Source: Coix lacryma-jobi var. lacryma-jobi (lineage: Eukaryota; Streptophyta; Magnoliopsida; Poales; Poaceae). Taken from it: a stretch of 64,000 bases of DNA. Each line of letters starts with the position of its first letter. Within the stretch, counting starts at the first letter, position 1. This document shows, piece after piece, positions 30,871 to 43,390 of this stretch. The stretch spans positions 97,847,104-97,911,103 of the forward strand of contig CM019823.1 of assembly GCA_009763385.1 (NCBI GenBank), given 5' to 3'. Made by a program: the position numbers and the translations under genes. Under the pieces are notes generated by a model that saw only the letters and a program-made list of their open reading frames with translations, was not told the DNA's origin and made no database searches.

Positions 30871-33800
30871 GTAAGACGATTGGAGAACGTTTGGTTGGTG
30901 GATTTCGGATGCTCAAGGCATGTGACCAGAAACTCCAAGTGGTTCTCCAGTCTTAGTCCAGTCACCGGGAAGGAGTTTATTACCTTCGGTGACAATAGCA
31001 AAGGTAAGGTGCTATCCTGTGGTTCTGTGCGAGTTAATGCGCACTTTGTGTTGCGTGATGTTGCTCTTGTTTTGAACTTGCATTTTAACCTTCTTTCTAT
31101 TTCGCAACTTTTTCAGGATGACTATGAGATTTGTTTTAAGCCGAATCTCAGTCGTATTTTAGACCCTCAGGGCAATCTTGTATGTTTGATTTCGCCCTTT
31201 GGAAAAGTCTTTCGTGCGAATTTCTTGGAGTCTTTTGGTATTTCTCATTGTCTTTTGGCTGGACCCTCCTCCTCTGATCTTTGGAAGTGGCATAGGAGAC
31301 TTGGTCACCTGAGCTTCGACTTGCTTGCAAAGCTTAGTTCACTTGGCTTAATCCGAGGATTGCCCAAGTTACACATGGAGAAGGATCTTGTTTGCCATTC
31401 TTGTAGACATGGGAAAATGGTTGCCGCTCCCCACCATCCTGTGAATCAAGTTATGACCAAGCGCCCTGGAGAGCTTTTGCATATGGACCTCGTCGGTTCG
31501 GCTCGGGTGAGCTCGTTTGGTGGGAAGTGGTATGTGCTTGTTGTTGTTGATGACTTTTCGAGATATTCATGGGTTTTCTTTTTAGCTGAGAAAACTGAGA
31601 CTTGCGTCTTCAGAATGAGTTCCCTAAGAACTCAATGAGAGCTATTCATAGCGATAATGATTACGAGTTTAAGAACTCGGATTTTGAGAAGTTTTGTAAC
31701 ACTTTGGGTTTAGAGCATTAGTTTTCTTCTCCCTACACACCTCCACAAAATGGTGTTGTAGAGAGGAAAATCTTACCCTTGTTGAGATGGCTAGGACGAT
31801 GCTCGATGAGCATAGGACTCCTAGGCGATATTGGGCCGAGGCTATAAACACTGCATGTTATATTTCCAATAGTATTTTTCTCCGTGCTTTCTTGAAGAAA
31901 ACTTCTTATGAGTTGCGATTTGGGAAGCAATCCAAAGTGAGTTATTTTAGAGTTTTTGGTTGCCACTACTTTATACTCAAGAAAGGCAATTTGGACAAGT
32001 TTGAGTCTCGCTCTTCTGACGGTGTATTTTTGGGTTATGGTAATCATACTTGTGCATATCGTGTACTTAACCTTGATACTAACCGAGTCATGGAGACATC
32101 CGATGTCACCTTCGACGAGACCATGCATTGTCCTTCTTCTAGATTTGAGCGTGCAGGTGATCACGAGGTTGGCGAACCTCTTTTTGATGATGAGGAAGAA
32201 GGTGCTGAAGGGATTGATGATCCAGCACTTCCTCCACCTACTGTGCCGATTGGGTCGACTTCGACCATGACAGCTCGCGGCCCCGACCCGTCTTCTTCCA
32301 CTACATGGGGGCCGTGTGATCCACCACCTCGGGTTGTACCACTTGTACCCGAGAAGGCGCCAGGTACTGTTGAGGGGGAGGTTACTTCAGCAAGGGAGGC
32401 GCCACGACAAATTCAGCGCCAACACCCACCTCAACAGATGATCGGTAGTATCAACGAACATGTCACTCGGGCACTTTGCTCATTCTGCATTTGTTGCTGA
32501 TTTTGAACCCCGAGATGTTGGACACGCTTTATCTGATCTGGATTGGGTTAATGCCATGCATGAGGAGTTAGGAAACTTTGAGAGAAATTGGGTTTGGGTT
32601 CTTGTTCCACCTCCTCCTGAGTGTCACCCTATTGGGACAAAATGGGTTTTCAAAAACAAACAAGGAGAGGATGGCCATGTTGTGAGAAACAAGGCTAGAC
32701 TTGTAGCCCAGGGGTATAGTCAGAAGGAGGGGATAGACTATGAGACGTTTGCTCTTGTAGCTCGTTTGGAGGCAATTAGGATTCTCTTGGGTTTTGTTGC
32801 ATCCAAGGGTTTCAAACTTTTTGAAATGGATGTCAAGAGTGCCTTCCGAAACGGCTACATAGAAGAAGAGGTGTACATGAGACAACCCCCCGGTTTCGAA
32901 AATCCCAAGTTTCCAAACCATTTCTTTAAACTTCACAAAGCTTTGTATGGTTTGAAACAAGCCCCTAGAGCCTAGTATGATAGGTTGAAAACCTTTTTGC
33001 TTGCTAAGGGTTTTAAAATGGGCTGTGTGGATAAAACTCTTTAAATTCTTCAAGCAAGGCAATGACACTTTGTTACTTCACATTTACATGGATTATATCA
33101 TTTTCGGTGGTTCTTCTCATGCTTTGGTTGCCAAGTTTGCAGATACTATGAGTAGGGAATTTGAGATGAGCATGATGGTCGAGTTGACGTTTTTCCTCGG
33201 GTTGCAAATCAAGCAATCCCGAGAGGTGACGTTTGTGCATCAGGGCAAGTACACCAAAGACATATTGAAGAAGTTCGATATGGGTGAGGCCAAGCCTCTT
33301 CCAACACCCATGTTGACCATGACGGCCCTAGATGTGGATAAGGATGGAGAAGTTGTGGATCAGAAGGAGTACCGGAGTATGATCGGGTCGCTGCTGTACC
33401 TGACGGCGACACGCCCGGACATTCAGTTCGTGGTGTGCCTTTGCGCGCGCTTTCAGGCGTCGCCATGCACTTCTCACCGTCAGGCGGTCAAGCACATTAT
33501 GAGGTACCTATGTTTCACACCTGAGTTCGGGATTTGATATTCTGCTTCTTCCACTCTCTCCCTTTGCGATTACTCGGATGCTGATTTTGCTGGTTGCCGA
33601 CTTGAGCACAAGTCCACTTCTGGGACTTGTCAGTTTTTGGGTTCTTCTCTTGTATCTTGGTCTTCTCGCAAGTAGACTAGTGTCGCACAGTCTACCACAG
33701 AGGCTGAATATGTTGCTGTGGCTAGCTGCTATTCCCAGTTGTTGTGGATGATGGCCACTTTGCGTGATTTTGGTCTGAGCTTTTCTCGAGTTCCATTGCT

Positions 33801-34029
33801 TTGTGACAGTACGAGTGCAATTAGCATTGCTAAGAACCTTGTGCTGCATTCTAAGACCAAACACATCGATGTGCGCTTTCATTTCCTGCAAGACCATTAT
33901 GAGAAGGGTGATATCGACCTTCACCATGTCGATACTCATCTTCAGTTGGCAGATATTTTCACCAAGCCTTTGGACCAATCAACCTTTGCTAGGTTGAGAG
34001 GTGAGCTTGGTGTGTGTTTCCCCTTTTAG
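30871..34029 (+). pseudogene. pol: Element A pol: PR, IN, RT, RNase H
   Basis: Copia order PR-IN-RT-RH, in the -1 frame relative to the end of gag. Protease motif changed to LVDFGCSRHVT (B has LVDSGCSRHMT), so the active-site Ser is lost. Integrase region with WHRRLGHLS and CHSC, HMDLVGSAR. Frameshifts by deletion near 31608 and 31766 break the core, and a 24-bp-scale deletion near 32470 precedes RT. RT has GTKWVFKNKQGEDG and LFEMDVKSAF; the active site reads YMDYIIFGG, where B has YVDDIIFGG, so a catalytic Asp is lost. Further stops at 32975, 33537 and 33673 break the region. RNase H end with STTEAEYVAVASCYSQLLW and KTKHIDVRFHF. Clearly dead. Confidence 0.92.
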
Positions 34030-35484
34030 TTGGGGGAAACATTTTGGTTATTGTATTATAGATTGACATCTTCTTTTGTTTTGCTTTTCGGTTTTTGCCT
34101 TTCATCATATTTGCATCTTTGCATTTTGAGCTTCATGTCTATAATCCTTAGAATGAATCTATGCTCTGATTAGTGTGTGCTCCGATATTATTTGATGATG
34201 CTCGTAGCTTTGGCTCTTCTTGATCACTAATACATGTTGTGAGCTGAGCTATTTTTCAGAACTGTGAATATGCTTAATCAAACATAAAACTTGAAACTTG
34301 TTCACCATTGAGAATGGCAACTAGCATGTGTAGAATGTGTTGAAGTTACTTGTGTTATTCCTATATGCTAGGTTGCTATGTCTCTAGTTTGAGTCCTTCA
34401 CTTGCTTGGTATGTTCATTTTCTGTTAATTTTTGAACCAAGTCTAAGTGAATTGGAAAGATCGAGATGGGATTACTTGACAGCACATCACGGTATCAAGA
34501 CTGTTTCTCATTGCACATTGAGTTAAACTTGAGCCCTGTAGTGTAAGACCGAAACCGTTCCTTCAAGCTTCTGATTGCTTATGTATGGGCTTAGCTCGGT
34601 TGAAAAGTTAGGCATGTCAAGTTTTCATCCTCGCGCAATCACATGCTAAAATTTCAAACTTGTGTAACTACCGCTGCAAATCCGATAAAATTTTGAAAGC
34701 ACAAGTCTATGTTTCATTCTATAGCATGATGATTGAACTTTGCTAGGGGTAGTTCACCTTGTATACATGTTTAGCACTTTTTGATTTCCTATCTATACAT
34801 GATAAGTGCTATTTCGATGGAGAAACCTTTTCTGAATGGCTTAAAACTGCTCATTATGCTCATATGTTCATTTTTCGTATTTGGTGATTAGTCTGAGCCT
34901 TTGCTGGCATTTGTACTTGTTGTTGAGTAGTCGGATCAGCACTCATTAGAGCATCTATTCACTTTATAGAATATATACCTGAAGTGGCTAACCTGCATTT
35001 GTGACCCATATGCATTTGCCTTGTTTTGTGCATTTTCAACTAAGGGGGAGAAATTTGACAAATCATGTCCCTAGTTGTGTGCACTATTGAAGGGGGAGTT
35101 CATGGTCAGGGGGAGCTTTGCTCGTTTTCCTTGACGAGTTGTTCAATTGGTTTGGAGCGGTTTTCAGCTAGTTGTTTTGAGCCTTTGCCTCTTTCTGGAG
35201 GGACTAGCTGATTTATTCGAGTTTTGATTGCTTTGCTCCGAATTTCTCGCTAGCGGTGTTGAGCCTGTTCTGCCTCTTCTTGAGGGCTAGCTGTGCTTTG
35301 CTTGGTTGTGTCGAGTCGTGGCCCATGTCTTTGGGGACCAAGTTGTTTCGCTCACTCCTTTTGACTTCTCTTGGCTTTGCTTTGCTTCTAATCGATTGGT
35401 TGAGTTTGCTTCCTTCTTCTTTCTTTCTTTTACATTCATATGATTTCTGTTGGTAGTTGACAATGCACTCATCAAGGAGGAGAT
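34030..35484 (+). other. Non-coding region between pol and 3' LTR of element A
   Basis: About 1.45 kb, homologous to 56897-58577 of B. No env-like ORF. Contains several polypurine runs (AAGGGGGAG near 35043 and 35092, CAGGGGGAG near 35107), two GCTAG...CTAGC-bounded units (35167-35208, 35249-35291), and a final polypurine stretch GGAGGAGATT just before the LTR. Confidence 0.7.
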
Positions 35485-35793
35485 TGCGGATACATGGGTG
35501 TATGCCAGATCTTGAGATGATGAGTGATTATCAACTGGTATGATGCGCATGTTCTTTGGCTTGTGTTGTGCAGGTGTCGAGCTCAGAGATGGTGATCGAA
35601 GGCAAGGTGAAGGTCAAGTAGAGACGTTTCGTGCCGATGGACCCAAAGCGGTGAAGGGCGGACGTGAGGCTTGGATTGACGGACCGGTGGCCTGAGGATC
35701 AGCTGTGGTGGCTGACAGACTGGGACAGCGACAAGTGAAGACTTGTGGGTGGACGGGGTGCACAGGCGGTGCATCCCTCTATAGCGTCGGTTT

Positions 35794-35937
35794 GGTGGTT
35801 GAGCCACAGAAAAACCACCGAGTGGACGGTTCCAGGTTTGGGCCTCAAAACCTGGGTGTGGCCGGTTTTCGAGTTTGGGCCACAAAAACTTAGCCGATGG
35901 ACGACTGGTTTCCCGGTTTCAGCCTCAAAAACGGGGG
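35794..35937 (+). repeat. Hairpin array in element A 3' LTR (4 units)
   Basis: GGTGGTT/AACCACC (35794-35819), CCAGGTTT/AAACCTGG (35832-35855), a chimeric GAGTTT/AAACTTAG unit (35871-35893) and CCCGGTTT/AAACGGGG (near 35912-35937). The chimeric unit joins the left arm of unit 3 to the right arm of unit 5 of the 5' LTR array. Confidence 0.85.
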
Positions 35938-36726
35938 GGGAGGTCCGTGAAAAGGACGAACGGTGCGGGACGGCACGTGGCGGCATCCGGCGAGGTCGCG
36001 TCGAGGCGAAGCTACCTGATGTGCGGGCGTGTCCGTCGGATCGACATCAACCTCGAGTTGGTCAGGAATACCCTTAGGGTTAGCCTGCTCACTCATTAGC
36101 TATAAGGGTAGAAGGGGAATAATTGTATTAGGCTATATAAGGAGAGGCCACCCCTCTCTCCAGACTATCTCAGCCATTTGCTACTTTCACTTAGGGTTTC
36201 CTATTCTCCCATTCCCTGTTGTAGCTACTGAGATCCGCAGAGACGGTGAATCATACCTCTGTGAATTTGGATTTTGTAGAAACAGGACCGGATTCCCGTT
36301 GTCTCCTTGTGGGGACGAATTTCGGCTGGCAATAGTGATTGTGATTCGTATTTTGAACTTGTTCTTCGTGTTCTTCTTTTCTCGATGATTTTCCTGTCAC
36401 TCGATCTCCTTCCTCGCTGCGTCTTTTTCGAATCCACTTGAATCAACTTGTTCTTTGATGTGAGGAGAACATTTCCACCAAAGGAATTCATCTCTATCCT
36501 CACGAACAAGTAGATCAAGTCGATTCAAGTTTCGTGGTGACTTTTTCATTCCTACACCTTCCCTTTCAATTTCTCGGAGTTTGAGTTGATTTGAGCGGAT
36601 GATTTCTTAGGATTAGTCTCCCAACTACCTAGAGATCATCTTCTCCAATTTTGGGATCAAGGGATTTTGATTTGGATCGGATTTGGGGAGATTGGAGAGA
36701 AGGACGGTCAAAATCGCCTTCTGTGG

Positions 36727-36990
36727 GTGGTCGCGGATAGTCCGCCACCTTACCCGCGGACAGTCCGCGCGTCGGGCTCGAGCCAGATCAGTGGCTGCGC
36801 GGCTCGGCTGTTTTGGTCCAGAGTGACCGGCGAACAGTCCGTCGTTGCAACTCGCGGATAGTACAGGACTGTCCAGGGAGCTTTCAGCAGCGTTGTGTTT
36901 CTGCGTGTTTGGCCGGCGGACAGTCCACCACTGAAGCCCGGGTAGTCCGCCGTTAGGCAGATAGTCCGTGGTCTAGACCCCGGACAGTCC
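36727..36990 (+). repeat. CGGACAGTCCG motif array in element A LTR
   Basis: Near-palindromic motif CGGACAGTCCG and variants (cggatagtccgcc, gaacagtccg, ggactgtcc) about ten times. The shorter version of this array in the 5' LTR is at 27706-27791, and the solo LTR has the same motif at 43635-43900. Confidence 0.85.
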
Positions 36991-37419
36991 GAGCTCCTGC
37001 TGAAGCTTGTGTTTTAGTGCGTTTGCTCTCCCGGCTCTTCCGCTTTGTTTCCGGACTTCTCGTTTGGCCCTAGAGTTCATTTAGGAACCTCTTTAGGTAT
37101 CTTTGCTACTTGTTAGCATAGGTATTTGGAGGAATCCCTACGTAGCCGTCTATCTACGTTTGGGAGTGGGTTTTTGGACTTGAACTTGACTCAGAGTTTG
37201 TGAGTCTTGGGTTGCTCGTTCTTGTGGTGCCTCGCTGTGATCCTTGGGATCCTCCACTCTCTTTTTGAGGGTCGTGGGCATCACGTTCTTGCTCAAATGC
37301 TTTTAGGGGTTGATTTTTGGGACAGAGGCCAAAGTTTCAAAAGAAATTTTTAGGCTCCTATTCACCCCCCCCCCCCCCCTCTGGTCGCTTTCTGGTAGCG
37401 TTCTCGGTCCTTCAAAAAG

Positions 37420-39312
37420 CACCCTTGTCCTAGTTTTCTGACCAACTCCCTAAAGAAAATGGTACCACCTAAACTTGAGTGTTCACCTTTTTTGCTACAC
37501 TGTCCTTGTGTAATGAGCATAGAAATATAATTGTGAAAATATTCCTTCGGGTATTCTTGTCCATAACCTTTCCAGGTCTGTAGCAGAAAATAGAATGAAG
37601 GAACAACAAACACAAGGTATATCAAACCAATCATCATGTAACATTGAATTACATTCATCCAATCTTGATTTGTGCAAAATCCAAGCTTGGGGAATAGACA
37701 TTCTAAGAACATCTCTTGCCATGTTGCTATGTTGGTTGTCCCTACCTTTAAGATATGCTCATATACTAATCATGCTCTTTCATCACCATCTGAATAAATC
37801 TCTATAATGATTTCATGTTACCTTTATTTGCTATAGTATATGTTTAGGTTTGTAGTACTTTCATACATCTCTTAAATGAAGCATGGTGCCTAGTTTAGGA
37901 GTGGTGATCTTGCTTTCAAAGGCATTTTAATTTAAGCGTGATGTTTAGGTTAAAATGCCCTCTTAAATCAAATTAGACATGGTGTCTAGGTTGGTTTTTG
38001 AGCCGATAGTATGCTATAGTGGATGTTGGATATTTTGTTGGACTAACCCTTGCAGAAAAACTTTCAATATCAATTTTGGGAAAGTCCTGAGATAAATTCA
38101 TATCGGAGATGAAGCAAGCGTACAATGAACTTCAACAACTTTGCACAATGAAGACTCAGCTCATTCATCATGGATGAAAGAACTGTGAGTATCAAGGTTT
38201 ATTTAGTTTGTCTTCTACTGCATGTTATCCTTTGTTTGAATCTTGTTAAAGTGCAGCCAACACATACTAGTCTATGCTAAAGTAATCCTAAAAAACATCT
38301 TTTTATTAGCATAGATGCAAAATACATAAGTTGTGGACAACAACCCATGCTTCAAATTCTTGCAATCCTTTGGGTATATGTCCACTAACATTATGCAGGA
38401 GAGAGGTTTTGCTCATCCATGGTTGGGTATGAACTTGAAGATCTAAAACTCAAACCATAGACAAACAAACCTACTCTCAGATCATGAGTATTGTTGGCGA
38501 TAGCCTAGCTTTGAGCCTTGCTTGGGTACTGATGACAAACAAGATGCAACTTACCCCATATGGGACAACCTATGCCTGCAACCATCATTGTCCAAGACAT
38601 CAAGACAAGAAGTGGGAAGTTATCCTCTCTTTTAATCAAGAGCTAGCTTGGGAGATAAGATGGTATGACTACAACAATACCAAGATCTACAAGTCCAACA
38701 CATCAACATGTTGTTTGGGAATCCATCTACATCACAAGTCAGCCAGGGAGAGACAATTTCGTTGTCTAGATGTGTTTCACAATCAAAGGGAGGAAGGAGA
38801 AATCCATCTTCAAGACATATTGATCTCCTACCTACCGCTTTGATTAGTACAAACCACTAGATGCTGCCCCAGTCAAGAAGAAGAATATGATCCACCACCC
38901 ATTCTTGGAAGAACGTTCTGGAACAGCATCAATGTTATCTTCTATGTCAGACCTGGAGAAGTCAACTTTTGGATCTTTCACTGCTTCTTCAATAGCTACA
39001 TCATTTATAAGCAGCCAAAGAGAACCAAGAGAAGACGTCGAAGGAAGAACCAACTGCCAAGAATTGAGGAGGGCATCATGAAGGATGAAGCCACTACACC
39101 ATAAGAATTAGAAGATGAAGAGATAGTACCTGAGCCAGCAAATCAAGAAAAGCAGCCGATAAAATCTCCATCATCTACACACTGTTGAGAGAATAAGTCT
39201 CAGTCGTAACACTAAAAGACAAAGACTATCATGGAGGCACTTGAGTAGCAGCTCTAATTTCAAGTCTCTTGTCAACCCAGTAATTAAAGGGAAATCAAGA
39301 AAGGTTGATAAG
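37420..39312 (+). other. Element T internal sequence, no clear gene
   Basis: Continuation of the old Athila/Tat-like element after copia element A. The longest frame (38484-38843, 119 codons) shows no recognisable gag motif. Many short frames, AT-rich, probably decayed gag region. Confidence 0.45.
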
Positions 39313-40048
39313 CAGTTGCGGATCCAGGACGGGGGCTGGTGGGGCTGCAGCCCCCCTCGTGGGTCTAGTTTCAAAGGAACGACTCTTTTGTCTGGTCTAA
39401 AAAATTATAGTATATCCTAGCATCAGCCTGTGCCTTGCTCTAGCCGCATAAGTTTTTGTTTTCTTCTAACTCGCGAGCACGCATGACTCGTAGCCGCGTG
39501 CACTCCCCTCGGCCTTCGTTGCTCCAAATCTGGTGCTCGAAGTCGATGATACTGCTCCCGCCTGGACACCTCTACCTTTCGCCCGTTGCTGGCTCGCCTC
39601 CTCCGGCGTCGGCGCTGCTCTGCCTGATTGTCAGGTGCTAGCTGCTTGCCTAGGCCGGTGCTGGCAGTTGCCTAGGAGATCAGTGACTCAAATCCCCAAC
39701 CCTGACATTATAGTTTCTCATTTTTATTTCATCATATTTTCTTTGATACTTCTAATTTTCGATCAATGCATGCAATATTCATATCGTAGTAGTCTATCAC
39801 CCTGACTGGACCCTCAGGACTCAAAACTAAATTACTTCAATGAATTTAATTTGCTACAGTTATATATTATTATTATAATTTTTGGTTGTAAATCTAGATT
39901 ATTGGAGATTTAATTGAACCTGCTAGATATTCATAGTTTGAGTTTTTGTTAATTGAACCCGCTAGATATTCATAGTATGATGTGGATATAAATTTTTTGG
40001 TACTTATAGTTCAGCCCCCCTCATGCATGATTCCTAAATCCGCCACTG
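39313..40048 (+). mobile_element. Non-autonomous hAT-like element (736 bp)
   Basis: Left end CAGTTGCGGATCCAGGA, right end (complement) CAGTGGCGGATTTAGGA: imperfect terminal inverted repeats of about 17 bp. An 8-bp target duplication flanks it, TTGATAAG (39305-39312) and TTGACAAG (40049-40056), 7 of 8 matching. No transposase ORF. Internal 40-bp near-tandem repeat at 39912-39979 (AATTGAACC, GCTAGATATTCATAGT). Orientation is arbitrary. Confidence 0.85.
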
Positions 40049-40056
40049 TTGACAAG

Positions 40057-40990
40057 AGAAGAATTTGGAACTGTCCCTACATCTTCATAATACAAAATTG
40101 ATATAAGAAAGAGAGAGGATCCTAGTCAACATACTCGAGGAACAATGCGCCTCCACTGATAAGTCGACACATAGAGAAGGAAGGTCGATACCTCTAAAGA
40201 TGATTCCACCGTGATCTTCCTCCTCTCAAGCACATTGTGAGACAAGCAAGTCATTCATGAACATCAACCAGCTAGACAAGAGAAGCTTCCACAAGGTGGT
40301 TCGACACAATCACTCTCCAATGACAAAGTAAGTGACCATCACTTTAAAAGCTTCTCCTTGATTCTAGTATGAACATAAATAAAGAACTAAACATGTTTAA
40401 GTTGCACCTCACTTGATCCAACCTAATCAACTCAACATGTTCAGTCCTTTGATCTTTGTTCCTAACTTTACTCTCTTGAATCTCACTATCTTAACTAAAT
40501 GAGCTAAAATGTTGTGCATCTAAGCTTTGGAAGATGATATATCACAATCATGAAAACATCGACACTTTATGCATAGATTATCCTTCCTTGGGTTAAGTAA
40601 TCTAATATGTTAAATATTTTAAGATGCTACTTTCATGCTCATCTTATGATCCTATCACTCATGTTAAGATTGAATAGAACACATAAACAACAAGTTTATC
40701 TTGTGCAATGTGCCTAAGGTTAGAGAGGAATAAACAAAACTTTTGGTTTTGTTGGTGTTTTTCCACCAACAGAGCCTATGCACTTGATCTCTACCTTGTG
40801 TTTATGAGTAGGACACACTCTTGAGCAAAACATGGAGAAGTTTGTCACTCCCAAATTCTACAGAGTGAAGGTCCTAGATCTACAAGAACATGCACACTGA
40901 GCAAGATGCTGCCAGCTTCCACAATGAATGCTTCACTTCAAACTGCTGGATGAACAAAGAACATGGGTGACACCATATCAAGAGGCATAA
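40057..40990 (+). other. Element T internal sequence, decayed
   Basis: AT-rich and without a supported ORF. It leads into the protease-like fragment at 40990-41373, so it is probably the region between gag and protease. Confidence 0.4.
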
Positions 40991-41373
40991 ACAAGAAGGA
41001 ATGATGGAAGACGTCATAGTCAGAATTAGAGGTCATGAAGTCCCCCACAGATTTCTTGGTGCTCGACATGGGAGAAGACGATGATGTCCACCTCATCCTA
41101 GGAAGATCGTTCATCTACACTACAAGTGCAATCATCTACATGAAGCAAGAGGAAATCCATTTTCACTTTCCAGGAGAAAAAGTACGATACTACTTCATCA
41201 ACTACATACCCAATGAAGCACCCAAGAAGAATAGAAGTGAAAGACATCGCTCTCAACGCCAAAGAAGACAAGCTATCAAGAATAGAGAGGCCAATCATGA
41301 AGAAGAAGCTATTGACATTGTCCCAGAAAAGAAAGAAGAAGAGAACCTTAAGACAGTGAACCACAGGAAGTGA
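40990..41373 (+). pseudogene. pol: Element T retropepsin-like fragment
   Basis: The ORF at 41035 reads TDFLVLDMGEDDDVHLILGR and then SFIYTTSAIIYM. This is the flap-to-C-terminal part of Athila/Tat protease, where the family has D-F-[IV]-V-L-D-M-x-E-D and I-L-G-R-P-F-L. The preceding codons (EDVIVRIRGHEVP) also fit. The active-site D-[ST]-G-A part is not found upstream, so the fragment is truncated. A lysine/glutamate-rich tail follows. No RT is found downstream, so T is internally deleted or belongs to a non-autonomous family. Confidence 0.7.
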
Positions 41374-43390
41374 AGACTCAGACCAAGAAAGTATGAAAGA
41401 AAAAGTCCGCACCTAAGAGGTACAATCAATAACAACTTTCCAAACGTCTGACATACCATGGGAGGTCTGAACCAAGGGAAGGTCCAGTTCGCCGGACCTA
41501 AATATCTGAACTTTCGCCAAAAGGTAAAAATCGGTAGTTATCTGCATATTTACTTTTGTGCATATTTCTCATATTTAATCCATAATCATTTCTTGCATCA
41601 TCATATTTAATTCACAAACATTTATTCTCTGCATTGCATTAGCAAAAAGAAAAGAAAAACATTTTACTTATTGCACTGCATCATAAACCATGAAGCCTCA
41701 TGTGAATAATTCTATGGTGTGTAAAAACCCACAGGGATATTCACCGTGATGGCATAAAAATAAAAATAAAAATGCATTCATTTTAATTGGACTATCATTA
41801 CATCATAAAAAATAAATATTAAAATACAAAAATATTTAAAAAAAAGATCTCACAGAAATTCTGGACAACTAAGGCTTGAGTAGCCAACCACTAATGCTTA
41901 ATCTGTTCCATAAGTTTTGTTGTCTATTTGAGTTTCACAGGATTTAAAAGGCCAAGAAAAGCCGACGAGCAAGTGAATATTCCATCCACTGTTGGAGCAC
42001 TGTTTCAACAACCATCAACATCAATCAAAGCTCTGATAGAGGAAGAACATATCCACCGCCAGTCTGCTACATTGCAAGATCGAACGACTACGTCAACATT
42101 CAGCTTAGGGGAAGGCACCCCCATGTATCCATGTAAGTATCCTTATCCTCTTAAGTTTTTTATTCTATAAATAAATTAAAAATAAAAAAACATGAGCACA
42201 TGAAGGCTCACCATTAATTAAAAAAAGACAAAAATATATGGGCACATGAAGGCTCAACGCTACTAAGGGAACCAGCTTGGAGGAGACGCACCCCGTTATG
42301 TTCGCGATTCAGGTATGTCATTATTACTATCTTAGTATTTTTAGGAAGTAAGTTAAAGTGTGTTAGATTATGTAAATAAAATAGTGTGTCTAGTTTGTTT
42401 TAAGAAGTTGATAACCAAGGAAGAACTCTCTCTCTATAATCTTTTGCATAGAAATGATGAATAGTTGCTCTATCTAATTTCTTTCAAGTACCTAGCCTTC
42501 AAAGCATGAGTTCTCCTAATTAATAATGATGCCTTAAAATGAAATTAAATACATGGATGGCAAATACTTGATCCAAGTTCTAGGTAATTGGGATATGACA
42601 TGTGATGATCTAAACCGCTATTATCTTGTTCTAAACAACACTAGAGTTCCAGAGATTTCTCAATATGAATAAGACTAATAATTATATTGAGTTAAATTAA
42701 GATTTGTGACCCTGTGAGATGTTATCATGCTATTAAATCAAGATCACTTACACATTCCATCATCTTCCGCATAAATGCTCATAATTATTTGTTGCTATCC
42801 TCTCAGAAGTTTGTTGGAAACATGTGGCTATTAAAAAAAGATAAAAAATAGAAAAAAAGATCTGAGGAAATAAAAAGGGACAAGTGTCCGAAACCTCAAA
42901 AAGATAGATCTCGAAGAAATAAAAAGGGACAAGTGTCCGGAACCTCGAAAAAAATATCAGAAAAAATGGGCACGTGTCCGATAGTAGAATTAGCCTGATA
43001 GCCATATGTCTCTGAAAAACAGAAGAGAGTGATATATTCAAAAGAGCATCCAACTCCATTTTCCATACACATGCACTTCTTGATTCAATGGTTGGTTGAC
43101 TTTCTATTTTGATCCATTGTTTAATTTGACAACACATGTATTAAAGCTTTTGAAAATTTATTAGAACTCCGAGATAAAGGTGAAGTGAAAGAGCTAGAGA
43201 CATGTTGCTTGATTTGATCGTTCTATCTTTCAATTACTCAAGATCTAAGGTAAAAGTAATAAACCCCATGAAGAATAACATGATATATTTCAGAGAACTT
43301 TTGTTTAATAGCAGGTGTACTTGTTGGAAGTGAAGATATTGTGGCAACTCCTGATCCATTGTTAAGTTTTGGTTTTGCTAAGGGACTAGC
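41374..43390 (+). other. Element T 3' region, non-coding
   Basis: AT-rich with repeats; no RT, RNase H or integrase. A short frame at 41928-42170 is unrecognised. Near-repeated phrases occur at 42186-42260 (gagcacatgaaggctca, gggcacatgaaggctca). A tandem array with GGACAAGTGTCC lies at 42866-42980. Confidence 0.5.
42866..42980 (+). repeat. Tandem units with GGACAAGTGTCC palindrome (element T)
   Basis: Two units with a 49-bp period carry AAAAAGGGACAAGTGTCCG (palindrome at 42878-42889 and 42927-42938). A third degenerate unit has GGGCACGTGTCC at 42968-42979. Motif and period resemble the 50-bp repeat of element N at 19533-19632. Confidence 0.8.

Larger units (their letters stand above)
16621..37414 (+). 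mobile_element. Ty1/copia element A, SIRE/Maximus-like, with nested insertion
   Basis: 5' LTR 16621-17682 and 27649-28203 (split by element N at 17683-27643), PBS 28206, gag 28267-30802, pol 30871-34029, non-coding 3' region 34030-35484, 3' LTR 35485-37414. Flanked by AAAAG on both sides. Without N it is about 10.8 kb. Homologous to element B throughout, but older by the number of frameshifts. Long LTRs, a long gag with two zinc knuckles and a long non-coding region between pol and 3' LTR fit the SIRE lineage. Confidence 0.9.
35485..37414 (+). repeat. 3' LTR of element A (1930 bp)
   Basis: TGCGGATACATGG to GGTCCTTCA, followed by the duplication AAAAG. Hairpin array at 35794-35937 with four units, two fewer than the 5' LTR because of a 76-bp deletion. 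TATA box 36134-36140. CGGACAGTCCG-type motif array at 36727-36990. 15-base C tract near 37365. Confidence 0.92.

Noticed and set aside
34030..35484. Envelope-like ORF of SIRE type between pol and 3' LTR
   Set aside because: The space is right but only short frames exist in A and in B, with no signal peptide or membrane segment pattern.
38484..38843. A host gene of 119 codons
   Set aside because: Within element T sequence, no recognisable domain, no support from flanking signals.
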